Shown here in pieces: positions 58,154 through 64,000 of a stretch of DNA of 64,000 nucleotides. Numbering within the stretch: position 1 is the first letter of the stretch; each line of letters begins with the position of its first letter. The notes under the pieces are model-generated. The model saw only the letters and a list, made by a program, of their open reading frames with translations. It was not told where the DNA came from and made no database searches. The position numbers and the translations under genes were made by a program. Location of the stretch: assembly GCF_900091615.1 (NCBI RefSeq), contig NZ_FMIA01000002.1, forward strand, positions 3,596,001 through 3,660,000. The letters are read 5' to 3'. The DNA comes from Micromonospora yangpuensis (GTDB lineage: Bacteria; Actinomycetota; Actinomycetes; Mycobacteriales; Micromonosporaceae).

Positions 58154-58741
58154 CTACACCCGGCCCGGCCCGCTCCGACCACCCTGGCCGGAGGCCGGCC
58201 CGCCGAACTGACCACCCGCCGGGCGGTACGGCACGTGCCCGCCGGGCTGCCGTCGGGTCGACGCCCTGCTGAGCAGTTTTTCCGCCGTGGCGTGCCTGGG
58301 TAGGCTTCGGTCGCCGCGGGGACGGTTGAAGGTGTCGATCGCGGCCTGGACCGTCTGACCGAGCGTCGTCTGCGCGCTACCGGCCTTCTCCAGGTGCTTC
58401 CGCATCTCCTGGAGGTAGTAGACGTTCCGGCGGTCCCGCTCCCTGGGCTCCAGCGGCAGGTCCCCCGTGACCGCCTCGTCTTCGGCCTCGTAGCCCTCCG
58501 TCGGTTTGTCACCGAGGTTGAGCTGGCCGACCAGCTCGTCGACCTTCGCCCGCGTCTCGGGATCCAGCGGGTTCAGTCCCCGCCGGAAGCCGATGACGAC
58601 CTCCTTGACCCCCTCGTGGAAGCTGCGGCCCGACGGTTGGGGCTGCGGCTGCGGTGACTGCATGGTGGCGGCCTGGCTGACCTGTGGGGCGTCCCAGTCG
58701 GTGACGTCGAACGTGGGCAGGTCAGGTGGGGTGGGCGGCAT
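58154..58741 (-). CDS. Uncharacterised disordered/helical protein
   Basis: A 195-residue protein with an acidic Pro-rich N-terminus, a Gln/Pro run (SPQPQPQPSGRS), a helical middle (FHEGVKEVVIGFRRGLNPLD ... DELVGQLNLGDKP ... NVYYLQEMRKHLEKAGSAQT) and a Gly/Pro-rich basic tail. ATG 58741 follows GAGGGAG. No family recognised. Convergent with the Nudix gene; 144 bases lie between them without a feature. Confidence 0.55.
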   Translation of the reverse strand: MPPTPPDLPTFDVTDWDAPQVSQAATMQSPQPQPQPSGRSFHEGVKEVVIGFRRGLNPLDPETRAKVDELVGQLNLGDKPTEGYEAEDEAVTGDLPLEPRERDRRNVYYLQEMRKHLEKAGSAQTTLGQTVQAAIDTFNRPRGDRSLPRHATAEKLLSRASTRRQPGGHVPYRPAGGQFGGPASGQGGRSGPGRV

Positions 58742-58825
58742 CTCGGGACTCCCTCGTGACGGATGCTGGCGCCGTCACTACGCGCGCCCACCGGTGACGG
58801 TTCAGTCACCGGTGGGCGCGGTAGC

Positions 58826-60160
58826 TCACACCCCGACGGCCGCCAGGATCGCATCCCGGGAGGCGGTGACCTCGGCGCGCAACTGGGCAAGGTCCACCCC
58901 CACCAGCTCACCCGCGGCCTTGCGGACCCGGCCCGCCACCAGCACCGTCTCGATGTTGCGGGCGTCCGCGCCGAGGACCAGGGTGCCGACGGCGTCGTTG
59001 AGCGGCATGGTGTTGACGGCCGCGGCGTCGACCACGATCAGGTCCGCCTGCCGGCCCGGGGTGAGCGAGCCGGTCACCTCGCCCAGACCGTTGGTACGGG
59101 CACCCTGCCGGGTGGCGAAGTCCAGCACGTCCCGAGTGGTGATCCGCTCCGGCACCGCGTCGGTGCCGTAGGCGGCGTTGACGGCGCGCATCCGCTGGAT
59201 CGTGTGCAGGGTCCGCATCTGGGTGAACATGTCGCTGGCCAGGGCCACCTCGACGTCGATGCTGAGGCCGGGGCGGACGCCGACGGCGAGCGCCTCGTCG
59301 ACCGCCGGCACCGCGGTCTCCAGGCCGATCTGGGCGTCCGAGGTCGGTGCCAGCGAGACGGTCGTACCGGTGTCGGCGATCGCCCGCCACGCGTCGGCGC
59401 TGAGCCCGGTGGCGTGGATCAGCGTCACCTGCGGGCCGAGCAGGCCGTCGTCGGCCCAGCGCAGGATCGCCGCCGACGAGGCCGCGCCGAAGACCGCGTC
59501 GATGCTGACACCGATATCCAGGTCACGGGCGACGGCGGCCAGTTCCCGACCGTACGCCGGTCGGGGTCCGGCGATCTCGTCGGTCGCCAGGGCCGCCAGC
59601 CGCAGGGTGACCAGCCCACCACCACCACCGTGGTACGCGGTGTGCAGCCGACCCAGGTCGGCGGGCCACTGCCGGTCCCAGTCGCCGAAGTGCGGGCCCA
59701 TCGAGGCGTGCACGCCCCGGATACCGGTGTCCAACAGGGCCTGGACGGCGGCGTCGGAGTGGGCGGCGGTGCGCGAGTTGTGCGAGAAGTCGAGCATCGT
59801 GGTGATGCCGGCGTCGAGCGCGGTCAACGCGGCCAGCCGGGTGCCGACGTACATGTCGTGCGGGGAGTACGCCGGGGCGATCCGGCCGAGGGTCGACGTC
59901 ACGTACGCGCCCAGGTCCCCCACGTCGGGGATGCTGCGGCGCAACTGGGCCTGCCAGGCATGCCGGTGGGTGTCGACGAGACCGGGGGCGACGATCCGGT
60001 CGGTGGTGTCGACGATCTCGGCGGTGGCGGCACCCGGATGGGAGGTGAGGTCGGTTCCGACGGCGACGATCCGGTCGCCGTCGACCAGCACGTCGCCACG
60101 GGCCAGGTCACCGACGGTGGGGTCCATGGTGACGACGGCGCCACCGGTGAAGAGCATCAT
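58826..60160 (-). CDS. Amidohydrolase (cytosine deaminase/chlorohydrolase-like)
   Basis: A 444-residue metal-dependent hydrolase. The N-terminal sandwich has GDVLVDGDRIVAVG, the metal HxH is in GLVDTHRHAWQ, His in LIHATGLS, and the catalytic Asp region SLAPTSDAQIG. The C-terminal sandwich has GSLTPGRQADLIVVD and VLVAGRVRK. It would remove an amino or chloro group from a ring compound. ATG 60160 follows GGAG at 8 bases. Upstream by 19 bases is the Atu4866-type gene, so they form an operon divergent from the XRE regulator. Confidence 0.85.
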   Translation of the reverse strand: MMLFTGGAVVTMDPTVGDLARGDVLVDGDRIVAVGTDLTSHPGAATAEIVDTTDRIVAPGLVDTHRHAWQAQLRRSIPDVGDLGAYVTSTLGRIAPAYSPHDMYVGTRLAALTALDAGITTMLDFSHNSRTAAHSDAAVQALLDTGIRGVHASMGPHFGDWDRQWPADLGRLHTAYHGGGGGLVTLRLAALATDEIAGPRPAYGRELAAVARDLDIGVSIDAVFGAASSAAILRWADDGLLGPQVTLIHATGLSADAWRAIADTGTTVSLAPTSDAQIGLETAVPAVDEALAVGVRPGLSIDVEVALASDMFTQMRTLHTIQRMRAVNAAYGTDAVPERITTRDVLDFATRQGARTNGLGEVTGSLTPGRQADLIVVDAAAVNTMPLNDAVGTLVLGADARNIETVLVAGRVRKAAGELVGVDLAQLRAEVTASRDAILAAVGV

Positions 60161-60179
60161 GGTCGGTCTCCTATGGTCG

Positions 60180-60899
60180 TCACTTGCGGTGCAGGACGTA
60201 GCCGGCGTGGTGCAGCACCCCGTCGACGAACTCGCCGTACGCCCAGAAGCCCAGGTCGTCGAGGTAGACGATCCGGTCACCGGTGATCCAGAACGAACCC
60301 TGGTACGCGTGCGGCCGGCCGCCGCGGGTCTCGTCGTACCGGCCGTCGGCGGTCAACTCCTGGTGCAGGAAGCCGCTCTCGTCGATCCACATCCCGAGGT
60401 GGGGGCTCGTCACCTGGCGGGGCTGCCCCGACTCGCGGGCCACCGGGGGTTCGGTGACCAGGCGGCGGCCGTTGAGCGCGTGGAACCGGCCGTCGACGAC
60501 GACGGCGGCGGCCTGCTCGTACCGCCAGACGAGCCGGTGCAGCGCGGAGGTCCCGGCGGGGGCGGCGGTGAGCACCGCGAAGGTGGCCGGGTTGCCGGGG
60601 GTCAGGGTGCCGACCCGGTCGGCGGCCCGGCTGCGCAGGCCGGCGAGGGCGACGCCGTCGGTGACGCCGGGCACGATGGTCAGGCCGGTGCAGTCCACGA
60701 CGATGGCGTTGTCGTCGCCGGCGGCGGTGTGCAGGCCGGGGCCGACCCCGACCACGACGGCACCGCCGAGCAGCAGGTCCGCGCCGGTGAGGTCACCGAT
60801 GAGCGGGTCGAGGGTGTGGATGGTCGCGTTGACGAAGAGCAGCGGCCGATGGTCGGCGGCGGCGATCTCGGTCAGGACGTTCTCGTCGAGCTGGGTCAT
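60180..60899 (-). CDS. Atu4866-type domain protein with decayed amidohydrolase N-terminus
   Basis: A 239-residue protein. The last 80 residues match the Atu4866 type (LGMWIDESGFLHQELTADGR, then YDETRGGRPHAYQGSFWITG, DRIVYLDDLGFWAYGEF). The first 130 resemble the two halves of an amidohydrolase sandwich (LLFVNATIHTLDPLIGDLTG and RVGTLTPGNPATFAVL), but the barrel with HxH and other ligands between them is missing. So this part cannot be a hydrolase and may be a structural remnant. ATG 60899 follows GGGTGGAGG. Confidence 0.75.
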   Translation of the reverse strand: MTQLDENVLTEIAAADHRPLLFVNATIHTLDPLIGDLTGADLLLGGAVVVGVGPGLHTAAGDDNAIVVDCTGLTIVPGVTDGVALAGLRSRAADRVGTLTPGNPATFAVLTAAPAGTSALHRLVWRYEQAAAVVVDGRFHALNGRRLVTEPPVARESGQPRQVTSPHLGMWIDESGFLHQELTADGRYDETRGGRPHAYQGSFWITGDRIVYLDDLGFWAYGEFVDGVLHHAGYVLHRK

Positions 60900-61002
60900 G
60901 CCTCCACCCTCGGTGGGGGCGGCCGGGACCGACCAGGGCGGACTGTTCCGGGGTGTGACGCACCCTGGCTGCCGGCGTCGCGTCCCGCCTACCGTGGGCG
61001 GT

Positions 61003-61872
61003 ATGGCGGTCACCGTACTGGGGAGTTTCCTCACCGCCCGGCGGGCCCGGCTCCGGCCGGAGGACGTCGGGTTGGTCTCGCACCGCGCCCGCCGGGTGGC
61101 GGGCCTGCGCCGGGAGGAGGTCGCGGTGCTCGCCGGGGTGAGCGCCGACTACTACGCCCGGCTGGAACAGGGCCGGGAGCGGCACCCGTCGGCGTCGGTG
61201 CTGGGTGGGATCGCCCGCGCGCTGGACCTCGACGCCGACGCCCGGGAGCACCTGTTCCGGTTGGCCGGGGTACCGCTCGACAACCCGCCGGCGGCGGCCG
61301 TGGAGCACGTCGATGCGGGGCTGCGGCAGCTGCTCGACGCCTGGCCGGACCTGCCCGCGATCGTCCTCAACCGGCGGTTGGACCTGCTGGCCCACAACGC
61401 GATCGCGGGGGCGTTGTTCGCCGACTTCGCCGACACCGCCAACCTGGCCCGGATGACCTTTCTCGACCCTACCGGGCCGGTCTTCTTCGTCGACTGGCAG
61501 CGGGCCGCCGAGACGTGCGTGGCGAACCTGCGGCTCGCCCACGGGCACGACCCGACCGACCGGCGTACCGCTGAACTCGTCGCCGAGCTGGAATCGGCGA
61601 GCGGGACGTTCCGCCGGTTGTGGCGGCGCCACGACGTGCGGGGCAAGACCCACGAGGCGAAGACCTTCCGACACCGCGCGGTCGGCAAGCTGACGCTGGC
61701 GTACACCGCGTTCGACGTCCGTGGGACGACCGGCCAGCAGGTGATCGTCTACCGCGCGCAGCCACACAGCCGGGACGCCGACGCGCTACGACTGCTCACC
61801 ATGCTGGCCGCCGCGCCCCGGCTCGACGCCGGGTCGACGCGCTCCGACGATCTGCCCCGGCGGCACCGGTGA
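61003..61872 (+). CDS. XRE-family regulator with MmyB-like ligand domain
   Basis: A 289-residue regulator. HTH residues are GLRREEVAVLAGVSADYYAR followed by LEQGRERHPSASVLGGIARA, as in the XRE/MmyB group. The C-terminal MmyB-like PAS-type domain (PAIVLNRRLDLLAHNAIAGA ... FLDPTGPVFFVDWQRAAETC ... FRHRAVGKLTLAYTAFDV) probably binds a lipid-like or aromatic ligand. The TACCGT box at 60990-60995 lies 7 bases before the ATG, with no ribosome site. It is divergent from and probably controls the amidohydrolase operon. Confidence 0.87.
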   Translation: MAVTVLGSFLTARRARLRPEDVGLVSHRARRVAGLRREEVAVLAGVSADYYARLEQGRERHPSASVLGGIARALDLDADAREHLFRLAGVPLDNPPAAAVEHVDAGLRQLLDAWPDLPAIVLNRRLDLLAHNAIAGALFADFADTANLARMTFLDPTGPVFFVDWQRAAETCVANLRLAHGHDPTDRRTAELVAELESASGTFRRLWRRHDVRGKTHEAKTFRHRAVGKLTLAYTAFDVRGTTGQQVIVYRAQPHSRDADALRLLTMLAAAPRLDAGSTRSDDLPRRHR

Positions 61873-61986
61873 CGGCTGCGACGACGTCCCGGCCTCCGGT
61901 GTCGGCGCCGCCAGGACAGCCCCGCTGACCGCTTGGCCTGCGGGAGGCATCGCGAACTCCCACCCGAAACAGTGAAGGGAACTGAC

Positions 61987-62532
61987 ATGACCACCTCGAA
62001 CAGGCGGGCCCTGCTGCTCTCGGCCTCCATCGCCACCGGGGCCGCGCTGGGGCTCTCGACCACCGCCAGTCCCGGCCACGCCGGCCCGCCCGGTACTCCC
62101 GACGGCAGTCCCGGCGGTGGTCGGGGCCGGGGCCGCGAGGAGCGCAACCGGCAGCTCGTCATGGCCGCCTTCGCCCGGCAGAACAGCGGTGGCAGCTTCT
62201 ACGACATCCTCGCCGACGACGTACGGTGGAGCATCGTCAACGGCCGGACCTACGACAGCAGGGCGGAGTTCCTCGCGGAGGGCTCCGCACCGATCCTCGA
62301 CCGGCTCAGGACCATCCTGCGCATGCGCCCCCTGCAGGTCTGGACCGACGGGGACACGGTGATCGTCCACTTCGAGGCCGACGCCGTCGCCCTGGACGGC
62401 CTGGCGTACCACAACGAGTACTGCTGGATCCTGCGGATGCGGGCGAACCAGGTGTTCCGGGTGCATGCCTTCCTCGACATGGTGGCCGTCGCGAACCTCG
62501 TCGACCGGGTGAAACTCCCCGCCGGACGGTAG
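61987..62532 (+). CDS. Secreted SnoaL/NTF2-like protein
   Basis: A 181-residue protein with an N-terminal secretion signal (RRALLLSASIATGAALGLST, possibly Tat type because of the leading RR) and then an NTF2-fold domain (QLVMAAFARQNSGGSFYDIL ... VRWSIVNGRTYDSRAEFLAE ... VWTDGDTVIVHFEADAVALD). Exported SnoaL-like proteins are known in actinobacteria; the function is open. ATG 61987 follows GAAGGGA. 114 bases behind the XRE gene on the same strand. Confidence 0.78.
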   Translation: MTTSNRRALLLSASIATGAALGLSTTASPGHAGPPGTPDGSPGGGRGRGREERNRQLVMAAFARQNSGGSFYDILADDVRWSIVNGRTYDSRAEFLAEGSAPILDRLRTILRMRPLQVWTDGDTVIVHFEADAVALDGLAYHNEYCWILRMRANQVFRVHAFLDMVAVANLVDRVKLPAGR

Positions 62533-62564
62533 CCCGGCGGGTCTGCGGCGGGTCAGCGGGCGGG

Positions 62565-63572
62565 TCAGCGGGCGGCGGTGAGGCTGGCGCAGTCGGTCTC
62601 GTCGGGCAGCAGGGGGCGGAAGGTCAGCGTCCAGCGCCTGCCGTCCGAGATCCACCCGGTGGCCGCGTTGGCCCCGGCAGCGGCCTGCCGTACCTGCTCC
62701 AGCGCGGCCCCGGTGACCGTCACGCAGCCCAGGTCGCCGCTCGGTCCGATCTCCTGCCCGGGCAGGCCCGGACCGGGCCAGGCGAGGACCTGCGGTGCCG
62801 CGATTCCCTCAGGCTCGACCCACGGCTGCGCGACGACCGCCAGCCCGGTCGCCTGGTACGCGGTCGTCTCGACCGGCTCAGCACCGCCGACGGTCGGCGG
62901 CGTGGCCGGCGGGGCATCGCCGACGGTCGGCGGCGTGACCGGCGGGGCACCCTCGACGGTGGGCGGCGTGACCGGCGGGGTGCCCTCGACGGTCGGCGAA
63001 CCGGCCGGCGGGGCGTCCTCGGCGGTGGGCGGTGTGGTCAACGACTCCGCGAAGATCCGCAGTCGCTGGCGGGCCTGGCGTTGCGCGGCGGTCAGCTCGG
63101 TCTCCGCCTCCGGCCCGGCCAGCAGCGCCTCGACCTCGGTCTCCTCGACGCCGGTGGCACCGGACAGTTGGAACCTGGTGGTGGGCAGGTCGGTGACGTT
63201 CGGGCTGCCCAGGTCGGCGGCGCTGCCCACCCCGGCGGCACGGGCCCGGTCGACCAGGTCGGCCACCTGATCGGCACCGATCGTGGCCACCTGGACGTTC
63301 GGCAGGGCCGGGCCGGGGTAGATCTCGATCTGCGGCCCCTCGGTGATCACCCGTCCGTCGCCATACACGCTGACAGTGGGCAGCCGGGTCAGCATCATCG
63401 TCGGGGTGACGAAGCCGCCCACCTGGTCCACCCGCAGCACCACCGCGTCCGCCGGGTACGCCGGCGGCCCACCGTCCGCGCCCCCACCGGCGTCGTCCCG
63501 CGCGGCACAGGCCACGGTGGTCAGCAGCAGGGGCAGGAGCACCACGACGGGTACGGCGGGAAGCTTCGTCAT
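62565..63572 (-). CDS. Proline-rich lipoprotein of unknown function
   Basis: A 335-residue lipoprotein: signal VVVLLPLLLTTVAC with the lipobox Cys near residue 22. The N-terminal domain (VLRVDQVGGFVTPTMMLTRL ... QIEIYPGPALPNVQVATIGA) and C-terminal domain (GCVTVTGAALEQVRQAAAGA ... GWISDGRRWTLTFRPLLPDE) flank a linker of 11-residue repeats. ATG 63572 is preceded closely by AGGAGG (spacing only 1-2 bases, odd); the frame is open up to 63644. No function known. Confidence 0.7.
   Translation of the reverse strand: MTKLPAVPVVVLLPLLLTTVACAARDDAGGGADGGPPAYPADAVVLRVDQVGGFVTPTMMLTRLPTVSVYGDGRVITEGPQIEIYPGPALPNVQVATIGADQVADLVDRARAAGVGSAADLGSPNVTDLPTTRFQLSGATGVEETEVEALLAGPEAETELTAAQRQARQRLRIFAESLTTPPTAEDAPPAGSPTVEGTPPVTPPTVEGAPPVTPPTVGDAPPATPPTVGGAEPVETTAYQATGLAVVAQPWVEPEGIAAPQVLAWPGPGLPGQEIGPSGDLGCVTVTGAALEQVRQAAAGANAATGWISDGRRWTLTFRPLLPDETDCASLTAAR
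62898..63029 (-). repeat. In-frame 33-base tandem repeat, four units
   Basis: Units encode PTAEDAPPAGS, PTVEGTPPVTP, PTVEGAPPVTP and PTVGDAPPATP, followed by a part unit PTVGGAEP. They form the linker of the proline-rich lipoprotein. Confidence 0.8.
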
Positions 63573-63816
63573 GCCTCCTGGGACGTCGGCGGCTGCCGAA
63601 CCGTTCCGTCCGATCCCTCGAAACCGCCCGCCATCCTGCGTCACCGCGCGCCCCGTTCTCGCCGCACCTCGCCACCTTCGCCGCTACCCGCCACCTCTCA
63701 CCGCACTTCGCCGCCACCGCTCGCCGCCCGCCGTTTCTCGCTCCGGTCCGCGCGGTGCACCGCCGCCCGCCGCGGTCGACGCTCCGCGGTGAGCGGGGTT
63801 CCCTTCTCTACCGAAG

Positions 63817-63840
63817 GCGTTAACAGGGGGCCCTTCCTTA
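63817..63840 (+). repeat. Dispersed 24-base element, copy 2
   Basis: GCGTTAACAGGGGGCCCTTC followed by CTTA matches the minus strand of 42896-42919 at 23 of 24 positions. It lies 6 bases before the -10 box of the histidine phosphatase gene, within the 286-base gap 63573-63858, which otherwise shows only C-rich low-complexity sequence. Confidence 0.7.
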
Positions 63841-63846
63841 CCGGCT

Positions 63847-63852
63847 TAGGGT
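63847..63852 (+). promoter_or_regulatory. -10 hexamer TAGGGT, leaderless promoter
   Basis: TAGGGT lies exactly at -12 to -7 of ATG 63859; no ribosome site is seen between them. Confidence 0.5.
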
Positions 63853-63858
63853 GGGCGG

Positions 63859-64000
63859 ATGGGTGAGATCATGCTGATCCGACACGGCGAGACCGAGTGG
63901 AGCGCCAGCCGCCGCCACACCTCGTACACCGACCTGGGGCTCACCGACAACGGGGTCCGGCAGGCCCGCGCGCTGCGGGCCGCCCTCGCCGGGCACCGCT
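63859..64000 (+). CDS. Histidine phosphatase family protein (partial, runs off right edge)
   Basis: The first 47 residues are visible. [20 protein letters not shown] carries the RHG catalytic motif of phosphoglycerate-mutase-like phosphatases, followed by [20 protein letters not shown], the usual second element. It is a broad family of sugar-phosphate and nucleotide phosphatases; the partial sequence does not show which. The transcript is probably leaderless. Confidence 0.85.
   Translation, partial: MGEIMLIRHGETEWSASRRHTSYTDLGLTDNGVRQARALRAALAGHR

Noticed and set aside
62226..63866. 546-codon plus-strand frame over the SnoaL-like and lipoprotein genes
   Set aside because: Arg/Gly-rich mirror of two better supported genes.

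Overview
The window is very GC-rich actinobacterial DNA: third codon positions are almost all G or C, GTG starts are common, and many genes overlap by 4 bases (GTGA/ATGA). The gene content (SARP and LAL regulators, type II polyketide tailoring genes, a Type VII target-like protein, pectin/uronate catabolism) and the style suggest Micromonosporaceae, probably Micromonospora or a close relative. That placement is inference from composition and gene families, not a database match. No rRNA, tRNA, CRISPR array, transposase or integrase was recognised.

Layout. (1) 1-4014 is the edge of an aromatic (type II) polyketide cluster: an acetyl-CoA carboxylase carboxyltransferase running off the left edge, two paralogous TcmI-type cyclases, a SARP activator and an FAD monooxygenase. 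(2) 4185-18000 is mixed housekeeping: a repeat-rich HhH protein, a DUF5995 protein, a large LuxR/LAL regulator facing a cyclase-ATPase protein, a PaaI-like thioesterase, a multi-spanning membrane protein, a CrcB fluoride-channel pair, an MFS transporter and a FUSC-type protein. (3) 18160-37935 is a carbohydrate-acid region with two LacI regulators and LacI-type operators. The first block is isomerase-like, DUF993 and Gfo/Idh genes facing LacI-1. The second holds KDG kinase, DUF6807, YesL-like, two ABC permeases, a binding lipoprotein and LacI-2. Divergent from it run Gfo/Idh, glucuronate isomerase (uxaC), an enolase-superfamily dehydratase, a mannitol-dehydrogenase-family reductase, another Gfo/Idh and a secreted pectate lyase. 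Read together, pectate is cut outside the cell, fragments are imported (the ATPase is not encoded here), and uronates pass through isomerase, reductase and dehydratase steps to 2-keto-3-deoxygluconate, which is phosphorylated.

(4) 38183-46653 is signalling and export: two STAS proteins, a response regulator/histidine kinase/GerMN lipoprotein operon, an HD hydrolase, and an ABC-2 exporter facing a TetR protein that carries a second C-terminal HTH. (5) 46679-58741 is the accessory part: two SnoaL-like proteins, orphan proteins, a membrane-anchored Mrr-like nuclease, a WXG-type protein with a compositionally distinct HExxH C-terminal domain coupled to a small zinc-ribbon gene (candidate toxin/immunity pair), three tandem one-domain GntR-like proteins, a DivIVA-like pair, and a compact cassette of 2OG oxygenase, TPR-membrane protein, PP2C-like phosphatase and Nudix hydrolase. 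(6) 58826-64000 has an amidohydrolase, an Atu4866-type protein with a decayed amidohydrolase-like N-terminus, a divergent XRE regulator, a secreted SnoaL-like protein, a proline-rich lipoprotein and the start of a histidine phosphatase.

Small-scale structure includes strong hairpins between convergent genes, operator palindromes at regulator promoters, likely leaderless starts, protein-coding tandem repeats, and a 24-base element present at both 42896 and 63817 with one mismatch.
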